This document shows, piece by piece, positions 40,601-55,600 of a DNA stretch of 64,000 bases; the stretch's first letter is position 1; each line of letters starts with the position of its first letter. The stretch comes from Bombus terrestris (lineage: Eukaryota > Arthropoda > Insecta > Hymenoptera > Apidae). A program made the translations under genes and the position numbers. The stretch spans positions 2,356,001 through 2,420,000 of the forward strand of contig NC_063276.1 of the NCBI RefSeq assembly GCF_910591885.1, written 5' to 3'. Under the pieces are notes generated by a model. That model saw only the letters and a list, made by a program, of their open reading frames with translations. It was not told the origin of the DNA and made no database searches.

Positions 40601-43600
40601 GATGGAGAAGGAAAAAAGGACAAAGACGAGAGAAGCTGGGATTTTAGAGTAGCTTGCTACTGGTAGAATGTGGGTGGCGAATCATCGTCAGCTTTAAGGT
40701 CACGCACAGCTACCTCGTGTATTTCTGTTTACCTCGTTCATCTTACTATTGCAATTATTTCAACGATAACATTCCCTCTGTTTAAAAGTAACTGTTGTTC
40801 CTTACTTTTTATAAGTCGTACGTACATCATGTAGAAACTTGAAAGTTCAAAGCGCAAATAGCCAAAGTCATCGACGAAATTGAATCGTTCTATTTAATTA
40901 TTTATCAGCTTTCCTACGAGCCGATTCTCCTACTCGTCTAATGGACACGTTAACGTGTTAACCAAGTTTTATTGCCGGCTAGCACCGCCACTACAGCGAT
41001 ATTTCATTAGTGAAAGTCGATAAACCCTCGCTTTCTATCATCTATTTTAAGTTTTCGAGACATCTTCGCACCGATGATAAATCAGCGCATCTGCGTGTCC
41101 ACGGTTTCGTTATTTTAACTTTACAACGACGTTTTCGACGAACGTCCGAACCAGTCACGATCCAGACGCATTCTGTTTTATAGAATCTGTACTTCCGAGA
41201 ACCGCGTACGCGTGTAGAACGATGGATAACCCCTTGACGGTAGGACGATGGGAGCCGCATAAAAAATCCTGAATTTAGAACAGGTAGATAAGACGGTGAA
41301 GAGGGGTACGAAAATAAGAAGGCACATAAATAGAATAAGAGGACCGGACACAAGAGTGACGCCAGCAAAGATAGAGGGGAAAAAGGAAAAAAGAGGAGGG
41401 CAAAGTATCTTAGGGGCAGCGTTTCGGTGTGAAAGAACAAAAGAAAAAGAATACGACTAGAAATATTTCGTTAGGTATATCTACTCGAAATTCGATCATC
41501 GAATGTCATGATGCACTGTATGCGCGATGCTTTCTCGATCGAGTTCGATGTAATTTCTCGAGCGTGGAACGTCGTTCGAATAACAAACACGTACGTACTT
41601 TTCTTTGGAAGAGAGGACGGATCGTTTGGAAATAATTAATCTTCGAAAAGAATGGAAATTGATTTTGTTATTTCCTAAAAAAGCGCGGCAACGAAAGGAA
41701 ACGCACGACAACGTACGAAGATTTTGATTTATTTGATACGTGCAACGCGACATATGTTTCGTTATTACAGCGATTTATCACAGTTTCAACTTGCAAATTT
41801 CTTTCAAATTTATATATAGAATTTGTCACGGAATATTGCATTTATTCCGACGGTATAACCTTTCAATCGTTAACGAATTTTTACTTGCGAAAAATGTTGC
41901 CTATCCCGAGGGAACTTCTCGCGTATTTCTAAAGTATTTCGATTGGCGATTATGTTTGAAAGAAGCGTCAGCGTAGACGAAATTTCTATTCTCTTAGATA
42001 TAGCTATTTTAAACTGGTAGAAAGTTTAGAACAAACTCGGTAAGAAGCAGAAAACTGTGAATAATTCAACTTAACTACTTAATCACGGACAAACGCATAC
42101 ATTTACGGTTGATTTAAACCGGCGAATAGTGCATTTGACACATGGTTCTCGCGTCGTCTTTTTCGCAATTCTATACATATACATTAATTCTAATTGGCTT
42201 GTTAGCTTTTGCATGAAACCGTGTATTTTGGAAGTAACGTATCATTGATATATACGTTCCGAGCAACTACGTAATTTTATGGTAATCGACGTACGTTGAA
42301 CGTCGAATTTCTCAAAATTCGTTATCGCGGTTCGACCATTGCGACGACCTTTCGAGAAATTCCTCTCGACGATTCTAGATTCGAACAAAAAGCGAAGAAT
42401 TAAATTAACATTAACATAGGCAAATTTTACAAGCCACGAGTTACGAATCACGAACCAGTCGACTGTTCTATTCGGTGTAAAATCGTAAGAACCATCCATG
42501 CGACGAAAGTAGATTATCGCGCGAAAGGGCCTAGGCCATATTACAGAGGAAGAACAAGGTACGTTTTTCTACTTTACAAGGTACTTTTTTTTAGGACACG
42601 CTTAAATCACGCGCAACATCGAAGACAGAGCTAACATCGACGATAACTAAATACACGTAGTATATCAATAGCGTAATAATCATAACTAAACTACGTATTT
42701 ACATAAAACGGTCGGACAGCTTCCAGTACGGGAAATACGGATGCCCTTTTCTGAAGTCGAGTCGTCACTTTCAGTTTCACAATACGAACAGCCGGTATCC
42801 TCTTATTCGAGATGTACCGACGTTGCTATTTAAATATCCGTGAGCGCGACACAGCGACACGTTCGGTGCTCGGAGCAGAGCACCGCATCGGTTCGAAAGC
42901 AGATCTATGATAATCAGTTTGGAGATTCCGTCCAAGTAACAAGAAGATCTCCGAGCGGGTGGACAAGGCATTCCTCGTCGAAAGTCGAAAAATTCGTGAA
43001 GGGTTGAGAGTGTCGGATGAGAAGTACATCGGGGCAAGATGGAAACGCGGAGAAAGGACGGAGAGGGGGAGCCAGGAACAAGCAGATACGTTAGAGAGTA
43101 GCGGTTGCAGCTTTACAGAAGGACGAGGAAAAGAAAACGGCGCGGCGCCGTGGACTGTGTCGAGGATGTCTGGTTGGCAGTTCAGAGGCGCCGACCCGGT
43201 GTCCCACGGCGTTCGTTTGGTATTTCATTAACACCTCCGCTAATTATTTCCCTTTTTTTGTGCGGCCTGGCCGGTTTCGTAGCAGGATCGGGAATGCACC
43301 TTACAAGTCGCGAGTCCGGACTCCGGATACCTCCAGCCTCGACTCCGGATACCGTATATGCTCGTGATCGTGCTCGTGCGCGCGTAAAATGCGTTCGTTC
43401 AATATCATTTTTAAACCGACTATCCGGAGTAACGATAAGACCGGATTCTCAGACGCATCGTCTTTTCGATTATCTTGTACAGCTAGTTTCGTCCACGATA
43501 ATACCTTCTTTCGATTTACCGTTAAATATGCCGTTTTTCGATTCGAGCATCGCGAGACGCTCTTGCCATCGATCAACGTTTCGTCGTATATTCCGGCGAA

Positions 43601-46600
43601 CGTATTTCGATCGAATACTAATTAGAAATATTAACGGGAGGAAGGGTGCGTTACGATTTTGGTAACAAGAAGCGGTTAGAAGACAGAGCGGCTGTATCCA
43701 GCGACGTATAACGGGCGAATAATTGAACGGTTAATCGAAGTGGCGTAAAACCATCATCCTGGACCTTGTCAGCGTTGAACTGCCTCGTTATACCTACGTA
43801 TCGCGATCGAACGTACGCGTCAACGTATTTCGCAAACCGTATTTCACAACGGAAAGCTGGTAGATAAGATCGTTTTTAGAGAAGTCATCGACACTCGTAG
43901 TTTTCGCCACGAAAAATCTGGAATCGCTTAAAACGAACATGAAACTGTGATCGCGTGTTCCCGTGTCCGCGAGTCACCTTTGCTCGAAACAATTCGCTGG
44001 AATAATAAGCTGGCCAGAGTCAGGATAACGATAACGTCCACGAAGGAACGTGGACGCGGCGTCGCGACGGAGCAACGAGCTGCTGCACGCAAACCAGGCG
44101 CCTCCCATATCCGACGAGGCCAATACGGCACACCGTAGCCGCCACTAAATTTAGGATGTATGCTTAAATGAACGAAAGGTCGTCCTTAGATATCCCCGGG
44201 ACCGAAATTTATGTAGGTGTTGTTGGTGGCTTTTATCAGTCCGACTGGCATTCCTTTGCATCCACCCGGCGCCCCGGTGTCGGCCGAGAGCAGGTTCTAA
44301 TTCGTGTGACTGTGACTCGGTTCCTCGAATCGGCTGCCATCCGGCCTGGCTGCTCGCTCGCTCGTTCGCTCGTTCGCTCGCTCGCTCGCGGAAAGGCCGC
44401 ACGAAAAACCCGTATTTATACTTTGACGCGTCGACTTGCCAAATTATTCCCTGTTATCTGAGTTCGAGGCTGTACTTCGATTTGTTCGAGAAACCGCGCG
44501 GATAATGTTTGCCTGGCCTGGCCTTACGCCATTGCGGCTGCGACTCTGCGATTTACGCGACGGATCCTCCCCGAGGGACGCGAGTTTTGCCTCTCCGTGA
44601 TCCTTCTGCAGCCACTAATGCGATTCGTCCGTTATCTTTCGCCACGGTAATTTCGTGGAATCGCGTGACGAGTGCTGTCGTCGATGGTTGCTGCGCTGGG
44701 ATTTCGTTGCAAACGCGTGAATTTTTTACGTTGATGCGTTCGGTGAATGGGACAAGACGAGAAAGCACGTCGAAGCGTAAATTTTTCGTACGCGAGAGTT
44801 AGATTCTGTCCCGGATAAGCAATTTCCGGAAGTCGATTATTCATCGATACGTAGCGGCACATGAGTAGAGGATAATTTAAATCATGTTGTTATTTTGCCT
44901 CGGAGTATCAAGATCGTTAGGATACGCGTAATGTGATAATAAATAAATTCCAGGCGTAAGAATATCGCCGCTACGTGCAACCATCGAACAAAGACAAATT
45001 TGAATTTTCCGACTTTCCCTCGACCAGAGTAAACGAACGGACGCAACCGAAAAGAGTCTAGTACATACCCAGTATCTATCAGCATCTACGAGTTATCTGC
45101 GAGCGATTATACACTGTCTAGCGAATACGTTTGTACGAGCGTCTCACGACCTTACTTATTTATTTATATTTATTTAATTATTTCAGATATATTTGACGGG
45201 TTGCAACGGCAAGTTCTCGTTACCTATTCACCAATTCTCTACGAATCCTCTACAGATATTTGTTAATCCATCTTTTTTTTTTAACAATCTCGTTTTCCGT
45301 ATGTAGGAAATTGTTGCGCGTAATATACGTACCGAAAATAAATTACCAAGTGTTTCGGAACATCGAGTCGAACATTTCCGAACAAGTCAATTTGGAACGG
45401 AATACATTACGTTAAAGGCGAAATTCTCGAATTGTATTTCTCTCGTTTTATTCGCCGCTCGTCGCATAAAATAAGAACAAGGGAAATAAACACACCGGTA
45501 CAAATTTTCTTGTCAATATTTATAAGCGCGACGTGGGTGGACCGACGCCGACGTGATTCCTACCCGTTCGAGAACCGATCCTAATCGTTTCATGTTCCGA
45601 CTGCACTTTATCCCCTCCACTTCCTCCTATGCCGGCACTTTAACAGTGCATAATAGTACACCTGACTTGTTAGCCAACGGAACGAAGGAGCGGCAATTTT
45701 TCCAACATTCATTTCCTTCGATCGATCTTGCAACGATAGGAATATCTTAGAAAAATCGACTTTTATCTAGGAAAGGTCTGTTGCGGTTTTTATTTTAAAA
45801 GTTCGAAGCGATGGAAATAAAAATTCACGCGCCAATCTTTCCGATCCTACGAAGTTTCATAACATGATCGATGATGATTTCGGTAACATAATCGATGCGA
45901 TTGGTTGCGAAAACATCGACTCCAAGGATATCCTTCAAATTTTTACGAGTAGAATAACTTGTAGCCGCTGATAGACCACAAAATTAATAAAAGAAACTGA
46001 TAAAGTAATTTTTATTGAACACCGAGATTAAGGAAGTTCTTACGTTCTGTTTCTAAACGATCACGAGTCGCATGTATCTACAGATGTATCTTGTTCCAAT
46101 ACGATATAGTAATCCCTCATAAAATTATGATATTTTAATGATCCGAGTTCCGAAGTATTTTATGGCGCATAAAATCAAGCAGGTAAAATCACGATGATTT
46201 TAAAGGCGGCTTGGTTACGTACTTTTGCAGTAAGAAAATTACGACTATTCGAAAGGTTCTTTTGGTTGTAATTCATCGAAGGTAACGAGACGCGAGGAAG
46301 AAAATTGCGAAGATGAAAATACCAACGTAATATAAATATTTTCCCGCCGCGTCCGAATCCATTAGAAAATTACATTTAACGTTAAAAAATCAAATTGTTC
46401 GCTTCCGTGGATCAAATACTAGCCGTATGTAAACCGAATGCTCGCTCTATGTTTGGAAACCCACTACCAAACTAACGTACGCGCCTACTTACGTACGATA
46501 TCTACGTACCACTTACCTACATATCCTTTCGAATATTCTTAAAGTTGCCGTTATGATTTGCATTCTGCGCCCGCTCGGAGCAACTTGGAGACTTGTTTCA

Positions 46601-49600
46601 TCTCGTGAAAAAATGCAGCCTCGGAGAGAGCAGATGGTTTTCGTGCAAACGTACAAACCGGCGAAGCGAAGCATTCGTCGGTCGATGAAGGAAGATAGCG
46701 AAAAAACGCGCGAAGAAATTTATTCAAAGGTCGGAGAGAGGGGGGACGAAAATTTGCCGAAGCCGGCATCTTGTTCGATCGGTCGAAAGCACCCAACAAA
46801 TTACCGAGCTACATGCTCGGCAGCGATACCAAATGACATTCGTGGCCGAATGTTGGTCGCGTCTCGTTCCGCGTGATTACACAGTAGTATCCACGAGCGT
46901 AAGGGTCGGCTTCCTAATTCTCCCTACGAAATTAGCTATGCTGACAAGGCGCAGACCTTGACGATGGCTCATCGACCGGTATCCCGACACGGTTTTACAG
47001 CTTATGGTCATCGGCGGGCCATTTGCCTGTTTTTGAGAGAACGATGTCCAGAAGGCCTGACGAGACTCCCGCCAGCCGCGACCTTCTTTGCGACCATTGT
47101 AAGCCGAGCTTTCCGGGCCCGAACGCCGGCGCCAGGCTCCGGGTTTACGACACGCGATCGATTTGGTCCTGTCATTAGTCGCTTTTAACGAGCACGGACC
47201 ATCGTCCTTCCGTTTCATTTCCTTTCCTTTTCTCCTACGCCACACGTAGATACGAGGCTATGATTTACGCTTGCTTTTCTTTCCTTCGTTCGTTGTTGAC
47301 TCGATGAAATTTCCAGTCAACAATTTCAAAGATTTTACTAAAAACTCGGCAAGAACGAGTGGCAAGATTTGCCACGTTTGCTTCTTCTTCTCGCTGAAAG
47401 AAGAAGATTGTTCGACGTTGCGCCACGTGTTTCGAAAAGATGGAGCAAGAACGTACGAAGTATAAGTCGTGTACCCGAGACGAGACGTATCGAGACGAGA
47501 GAAGAAGTCGACGCGATCGTTCACAAACGATTATCGCTGACGATTAATTCGATAGAATGGAAAAGCTGAACATACGAGTAACCGTTTACCCTTCTTGATG
47601 TTTCTTAATATTTCCAAATTATATAGATATTGACGGAAGTGTGTATATTCCGGGATTATCGGAATAACAGAACGATGAAATCGCTGGCTCGTTCACATAA
47701 TCTCCGATATGGAAAAAAACGACATTTCTCGATTTGTAATGTCTAATCGTTTTGTACACAGAGTTATCGATAATCGGAGACATCCTTCGCGTATTACGAA
47801 TGCCGTGGAGAAATCGGTGCTTTCGGCAGATCAAAGACGCACCGCTTCCAAGGAAAAAGTATTTCCAGTATCGGACGCTCGATAACATCGCTGTTATCAG
47901 GTTGACGAATTGACCGACTGTCCGATAAGTGACAAGAATCTCATCCTCGACTTCGATCAGACGTCACGATTAATTTTCTGTTTTTTCTTTTTCTCTTTTT
48001 TTTCTAAGAGACAAGTACGTACTTTGGGTAGAGTCAAAGTTTCGGCTGGTTTCTCATTTATGTCCAATCATCGCTCGATTTGACGTAATTGATTGAACTT
48101 TGGAAGCATCGTACGACGTACTATTTCCTCGATATTCCGTTCCCAACGAATATTTGTGGATTCGATTTGTTAATTTACGAACGGCGGGCATTTTAATTAG
48201 GGCGAATTTTCTGTTTTACGCGACAGGAAAATACAACACGATACGAATATAATTATTGCCAAAGAAGAGCCAACGACGGTACTAGCAAATTAAATGTTAA
48301 ATCGAACGTGTATATAAAGATAATACGATACCCTTATATTTCGTTTTAGATTTGTCAGTAAAACGGTGCCAGTTTCTTTCTACTTCAAATCTTATCGTAA
48401 AGTGTTCTTAATCAATCGTTCGGAGATTATTCTTAGATCACCGAAGCAAATCAACTATTTTGTACGTACACGCTGATGTATCTCATTAAAATGAACGTTA
48501 CTCGCAGATACGCGAGTATTTCTGAATTTCCAACGAATAAAAATATTCTTATTTTCTGCTTGATCTCTTCATTCCCATAGATATTATATATTTTTCATCG
48601 ACGAAGAATTACGGTATCGAGATAATAGAAGTTGATGTGCACACAGAGCGGAAAAAGATCTCTGTTTCGTTTCTCCGAGCGACTGATTTCTCGAATTAGC
48701 ACGAAGGAAATCCGATTTTCACGAAAAATAATGGATTTCGAAATCGCACGACGAACACAGATTATCGCGTTGTTCGCCAGATTTCATCGCTCTGGCAGAC
48801 GGTTTAATTCGATATAGACGCGATGACGTCGAAAAAAGACTCGATTATCCCGAAGGTTTATCATCGCGTCAATGAAGTAGAAAATTTGAACAGGTTCGAT
48901 GTAAGCGTTTCTAACATCGAACGAAGGAGAAGTTAAAATAGCATAGCGTACAATAATATTTCTACTCGTTTTGCTTTTATTTCGCGGTACTCGTAACTTC
49001 GTCGTATTTACATTTTGCAGAATTATTTAACAGAGAATTAGGCTTTTCCATTTCGAAATCTACCTTTCTTCTTCCTCGTTACGATCGACTCTTCCAACAG
49101 GAGGCATCGTGCCAAACGTACGTTAGACATGTTCCAACGTATCACTAGGAGTCACGATCGCCGTCACACGCCTCTTTTATTTCCTTTTTACAACGACTTC
49201 TCACTTTTTTTTAACAACCTTTTTTTATCGATAGTTTCGAGCAAAGGTGTAATTTGTTCTCGCGGACTTTATGCGCAACGTGCGATAAAACGAAGGTACC
49301 TTCCGCCGTAAGACGAACGTCCACCTGATCAACGATTTTCAGAGCAAGAATTTCGAGCCAGGAAACATTTTTATCCAAAGCGATTTTGTAGCTACGCGCT
49401 TATTCGTCAAAGTTAACGAACTCGGAGGATGAGAACGACGAAACGAGTTACTTTGTACAGAGCGGGGCGGTGATAGTACTACGATCGGGCAGGCGGTGAC
49501 TCTACGTGAAAAAATAAGGAAAAGGCTTGGTACAGCGCTTCGTTTTTGAGAAAATCGACCTTGAACATTTGACGAGCGTATTTCAATTTGCCTAATTCCG

Positions 49601-52600
49601 GACTGAACGAGAGCAAATAATCGACGGGGATTTGAATCACGTTCGGAGATCAGCGAAAAACGTGAAACAGAATTTATGATACGCGTGTACATGTCTATCT
49701 CGCAATTAAACGCGTTTAAACTTTATTTCCTCGAGAACGAAGCCTTAAACGGGCAAATTTTGTTCCTCGTTCTTTACCTTATTTTCCTTTATAATCTCCT
49801 GTGGATCGTTTACTCGGCTCTAGTATTTAACCGATTCGATGTATACTCGACAAATTTCCAAACTCGATCTTCTCGGATACGAAGAGTCAGGCGGAAAGCT
49901 TCTATTCTATATTTGCAATTTGTTTGTTCGCGTATGATCAGCCCCTTGTCCGCTTGTACTACGATTATCGCCCCACCCTGTATCGCAGATAGCTGTATGT
50001 ATACAGTGTGGCTAACAAGTGTAAACGAAGCGCAGAGTAAAAGTATAAAAAGATACGAGATGATAAAATAGAGAAAAGTGGGATAAAATATGTATCGAGA
50101 AAGAGAGTGACAAAGGGTGGCAAGTACGACTCGTCGATGCGTCGTTCGCTATTTAGAGAACAGCAGCGAGTCAGAGGGACGTCGGTCGTTCCGGTGAAAC
50201 GAGGCGAAGGCATTGATTAACATTAAAAGCAAGGGCTCCTAGAGAGACACTGATAGATGTCTACGTACGCCGATAGAAAAAAGAGCCGGGCCTAATTCAA
50301 TTGCAGGCCGCCGTTCCGCAAACACTCATGATAATTCAATCAAGCTCGCCCCATCCAGCTATTGCTGTTCCTCCCTTTGGACCGGCCCCATACGACCAAG
50401 GACCCTGGGCCAGAACGTTGCAGAGGGTGGAAACGGCTTATAATCTCCGTACGAGAACATCTGCACTCTAATCGGCTGATGATTTCCACCTAAACCTTCG
50501 TCTATCCTTTTCTAAGCACTGGCCGCGCTCCGTGACACGCACGGTGCCCTTCATCGGTAAATCATGCGGTCGTCTATGAACATTTCCATCGGAGTATTCG
50601 TCGTTTCACGCGGATTTTATCGTTCCTACGATTTATAGGCAATTGTTTTTTTAAGCGATTCCCGAGAATTACTCGGAATGGTTTGTCCGACAACGAGCAT
50701 CGGCCGGCAGTGGCCGCGATTTCTTTATTTAGAAGACGAGAACTTCTTCCTGCGTGGTCAAATTTAAACGCAATGTCAATTTCGCGCGTCCAATGTCGCC
50801 TGTTTATATTCACTCTCGTAAAAATAACGTAGTCTTAAAAGTAGTCTTAGAGAATTATATTCAGAATTATATAGTTCCATCGTAAGACTGTCGCAGCGCT
50901 ATGATATCGTTCGAAGATTATACGACGAGAAACCCTTTCTGTCATTCCACGATTATTCGGTTCAGACGATACGCGTCGAACCGCGCTTTCTTCGGATCGC
51001 AGCTATACATTTTCAACAACAATGACAAGTGACAATACGGAAACGATCATTTTTTGATTATCAGTTTATATTTATAGCAACGACTATGCGGTAATTGTTA
51101 TTGTATCGTGCAGCGGCGCCACGTGACTCTATTTCAATCTTTATAGATACGCTTGTTTACGGTATTGCTGTACTTATCGTCGATATAAACTAGTTTATTA
51201 TTATAATTAGAAATCGTTATGCGTTTGTACCGTTAATTATTCGTAATTGATTCAAAACTCGGTTTCTTCCAACCATACTATTCTAGCAGAACGTTTTTCG
51301 TTGCAGTTTTCTTTTCGAAAGTTCCAGTTTGTACACGTTGCGCGTATAATTGTACCGACAACCTGAAATAATCTTAACTATAGCTAATTACATCAGCCTA
51401 GATATAAGCATAGCCGAATCACCTTTCTTGGAAAAGTCGAAAGAAACTGAAATACGTTTCGGCTGTGAAATATCCAAATTCTATATAGATACGAAATTTA
51501 TTCGAAAAACGTCACGTTTTACGTATGTGACATTTGTTTCAAAGTTATAAGTAGGTATAAGATTATTTTAACAATGTCACGCGAAGGCTGTGTCATTGGT
51601 AATTTGTCGCAACGTCAGTTGATGTAAATTATACGAAAGACTGTTTCGAACAAAGGAAACGATACGAAAGAACGACAGTTTCGCGCTTTTTCCGTATAGT
51701 TACGTTTTTTCTTTTTTATATATATATAGACATTCCGAATATTGGCGACTCAATGAACGAAGATAATTAAATCTCGTTTCCGATTAGAGTAAAAAATTCT
51801 CTCTACGGTGAAGAAAAATGAAACGATCAAAATAATTTTTCTTCCAATTTGACTTGTAAATCTCACGCCATTGAATATGTATTTTTCGAATTTTTATATT
51901 CATAACAATTACGTCGTTAACGTACCTAAACGATAAACAATAAATAATGATGGGAAACGAACTACGCGGAAAAATGTACATAGTATATAATGATCGTGAT
52001 ATACGTACAATAATAGCAATAGGTACATACTATTATATGTAATATATCGTTATTGCTAATATATCGTTCGTTGATGTCAATTGATAGCACATAGTACATC
52101 GTTCACACGGAATATGCCGCGACAGTACATTATTTATGTTACGAGCTACGTAATATTACATCACATAGATTCGATATTGACCGATAGTATGCTATTTACA
52201 ATGCAAAGTACATAGCAAATCTATGAAATACCTATTAGAATATAGCATGATGTTCGCATCGAATGCAAGATAATAGATATACTATTTATACTCTATGCTA
52301 TATATAATAACAGATTATTGCGTAGTATGCGCTATTCGGTATTGATACTATACGCTGTACATATATCGATATGTTATTCACACCAGATAATGTACAACAT
52401 GATACTTGTCATTCTAGATTCTAGAATATGCATTACTCGAGCCAGTCACTACGGTACGCATACCTTACCGAATCTTTTACTTCGCGATCAATGTACGTTA
52501 TAAAAATATAATTTCGCGTCATTCCTTCGTTTATCAATCTACGTATTATGTGTTTGGTATCGGATGGAAACGAGACAGAGAGAGAGAGATAAAAAGATGG

Positions 52601-55600
52601 AGAGAAAGAGAGAGAAAGAGAGAGCGAGAGAGCAAGAAAGGTAGAACAGAAAGACGGATATTTAAATATTTAAAGTCGACGTCAGGTAAAGTTATACGTG
52701 TCGGTGAATGGTAGAGAGATAGAGAAAGGAAGAGAGAGAGAGAGGGAGAGAGAGAGATTGAGAGAGAAATCGCAGCATTAATGTCGTGGTCGTTTCCGAT
52801 GCATGGAATGCTGATACCGTGTAACTTTCAGGGTCTAATCATGCAAATGTATTAACCGCTAATTAAAATTGACGCAAGTTGCGTTCTGTTCGGTGACAAT
52901 TGATCGTCGATTTCTTCCTCTTGGCGCTGCGCTAGGCATCTATTCGGTAGAACAATTTCCAGACTTCTTTGCGAGCTTTGTTAACGAGACAGAAGCGATT
53001 TAACGAAAGAGACGATCGTAGGAAAGGTAGTGGTATTAATCGTTGCTAGGTGAAAATGAATATCCTGGAAATCAAATATGCTCTTCGTTATTGATGTGTG
53101 CTTTGTTTGTACAGTAGTGGAAGTTCACGGATTTGAGATTTGTATTTATTCAATAAATTTGTACACTTGTAATACATTGTTTAAATATGTTTTGAAGTTA
53201 ATATTCGTTCACGCTTGCCAAATGCCACGAATATCTTATAAACGTCGTTCGTTACTTTCCCGCAGTAGCGCAGAACGCCGAATGAACGAAAATTCCCAGC
53301 GATTCGTTACATACAAGCGACAAAGAAAAGTATAATAATACGAAATAAGTATTCAGCTACTTTATACATCCTAATAATAAGCACTTTGCAATCATCGCAA
53401 CCGGTGTGTTCAACCGTCTTTTTCGACTATTCGCGGCGCACGAGAGGTTACGTCTAAATCAGACAGCCGCTTCTCCTTCGGCATTCCACGATACGCGTTT
53501 CAAGATTCCCAGCGTAGAAACTGAGAATTTTAACAGCCGCTGGTCTATAATTTCCGCGACCAGAAAATTGCTTTAAAGATTTATAACGGATGAAGCGCGA
53601 TCGGAGCAGCTGGTTTCCAGCGTTTTGAAAATCGCGTCTCTAGCGAAATCGGTCGAGGTGACAGACCGGATTCGCTTGAGTTTATTTCTGATTGCACCCG
53701 TGCGGACCGATTCGGCGGCCGGCTATTCGGCAGTTAAGTAGAAACAAATGAAGTGAATTCAAGGAATTCGAACTAACAATAAGACCGCGGTCTTTCGGGC
53801 TGCTCTAAATAGTTATTCGAAATCAAACGCTTCAACCGATCTCCTTTACCTCTACTTTAAAGCCACGTTTCTTCGCCCATCTTTTCCTCCGCATCGCGCG
53901 CGCCGATCTCGCATTATCCGACGTTTCTTGTCTTTCGCCGTTCAAACCGAAACTAAGGAGGGCAGATGTTCGAAAAACTGACCGCTGGAACGCGTCGACC
54001 GTTAAGAAAATCTGCGACACGCCTCGCGCATCGTTCACCGACGCGTGTGAGATACGCGTTTCACGTACTTGCGTCTCTCGCGTTGTCGAATTTATTTCCC
54101 TTCAAATGGAAAAAAGTCCTCGTGAAAGAAAATATTGCGCGTCTTGGAGCGTCGATCTTGCTCGGAACGCGCGTTTATTCCACTTGGATAAATTGGAGTA
54201 GAAGTTGAACTTATTAGCGCCCATCGGCTTATTCATAAACGATGCAACAGCGCTGCCATTACGCGAGATAAACGTCTGGATGTAACGTTCCGCCAGGGTA
54301 ATTACGATCGATGTACGAGATCTATAATCCTTGGCGAAACACGGAAAATACATGTTAAACAAGCTGGCGTAACACGACGTAACGTCGAAACGGTAGTAAG
54401 TTATCGTGGAATCGTTGTTTGCTACTGAATATTCTGCGGCTATGAGATCGTGTTAGCGAATTATCTGATTGGAGGATGCACGTACGGGGTCGAGTTTTGT
54501 CGATGAACTCTTTCAGATCTTAAACAGAATCGTTTAAACGCGAATCTGATTTCCTTTTTTCTTCCTTTCTTTTTTCATCTTTCCTGTCACCGCTACGATT
54601 TTACGTCGCGTTACGGTAACGCGAGTCTTCCGTTTTTTAACGAGAAAAGTTTATCGCGTTTGTATCGTTACCGGACGACACAGAGAAACAACGCGTTCGC
54701 AAATTTTTTAAACATTGTCCGAATTGTTCGAGAACGTAACAGCGGAAATCTTAAGGCCATAAGAGAACAACGAACCATCGTGAAAGTTTTAGACGCGAAG
54801 ACCACGGTTGACACAGTGGCTGAATTTTTCAACGGCAAGTGTAGTATAATCGTTGGGTATCTCGAAGAAGAAACCGCGTTCGAGTAGTAAAATCTCGAGG
54901 CAGGGCGATCGTTGGATCGCTAAAACGTGCGCATAATAGAGGTTCCATTGTGAGCAAAATTAGCGATCGGAACTCTTTGTAACGTTCGCGCAAAAATATT
55001 CCGCCGAGCAACGAATCTGCCATTATTTTCAACCGTTATTCACATGCTGTCGCGTTAAGTTACAAATGGTGGAACGATAAAATTTCACAAGCCCCGTTAC
55101 CGTATCACTTTTCGTTATTAAAAATTACAACGCACGAAATTTCCACGGTTTCAATTTCGTACATGTCACGAAGCTGAAAATTTGCAAATACGAATTATTC
55201 AGCAGGATGCCCATTTTATTTCGCGCGTTTCGCTAAATTGTTTTTGTCAAACACGTAAGGCTATTACGCGGACATGACAGCCACGCGAAATCGTAGAAAA
55301 CACCGGGCCAAGCAAATTTGCGTCGGTGCATATTTTATACATAGCAACATGGGAAACCGGTAATCGGATTGAACGATGCCTGGCCTCGACTCGCATCAAA
55401 ATTTCCGGAAAATATTCTAATTGATGGATCCCGGTTTCATTCGATATCGCGATATTATCTATACATGGATAAACGGATCGTCGCGTTGTTTCGTCTCGTA
55501 CAATGACAATCAATTTTAATCGAAATAATTCTTCCAGCTTTTCGATCGCTTCCTATCCCGATCATTTCGCCATGATTTCTCCTCGTCTCTTTTCGTATTC

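Noticed and set aside
43105..43665. 186-codon plus-strand frame in the Islet intron
   Set aside because: CpG-rich, TA-poor sequence; no domain or splice support.
49600..49660. GATTCAAATCCC-type tRNA B-box on the minus strand
   Set aside because: No A-box at the right distance and no cloverleaf could be folded.
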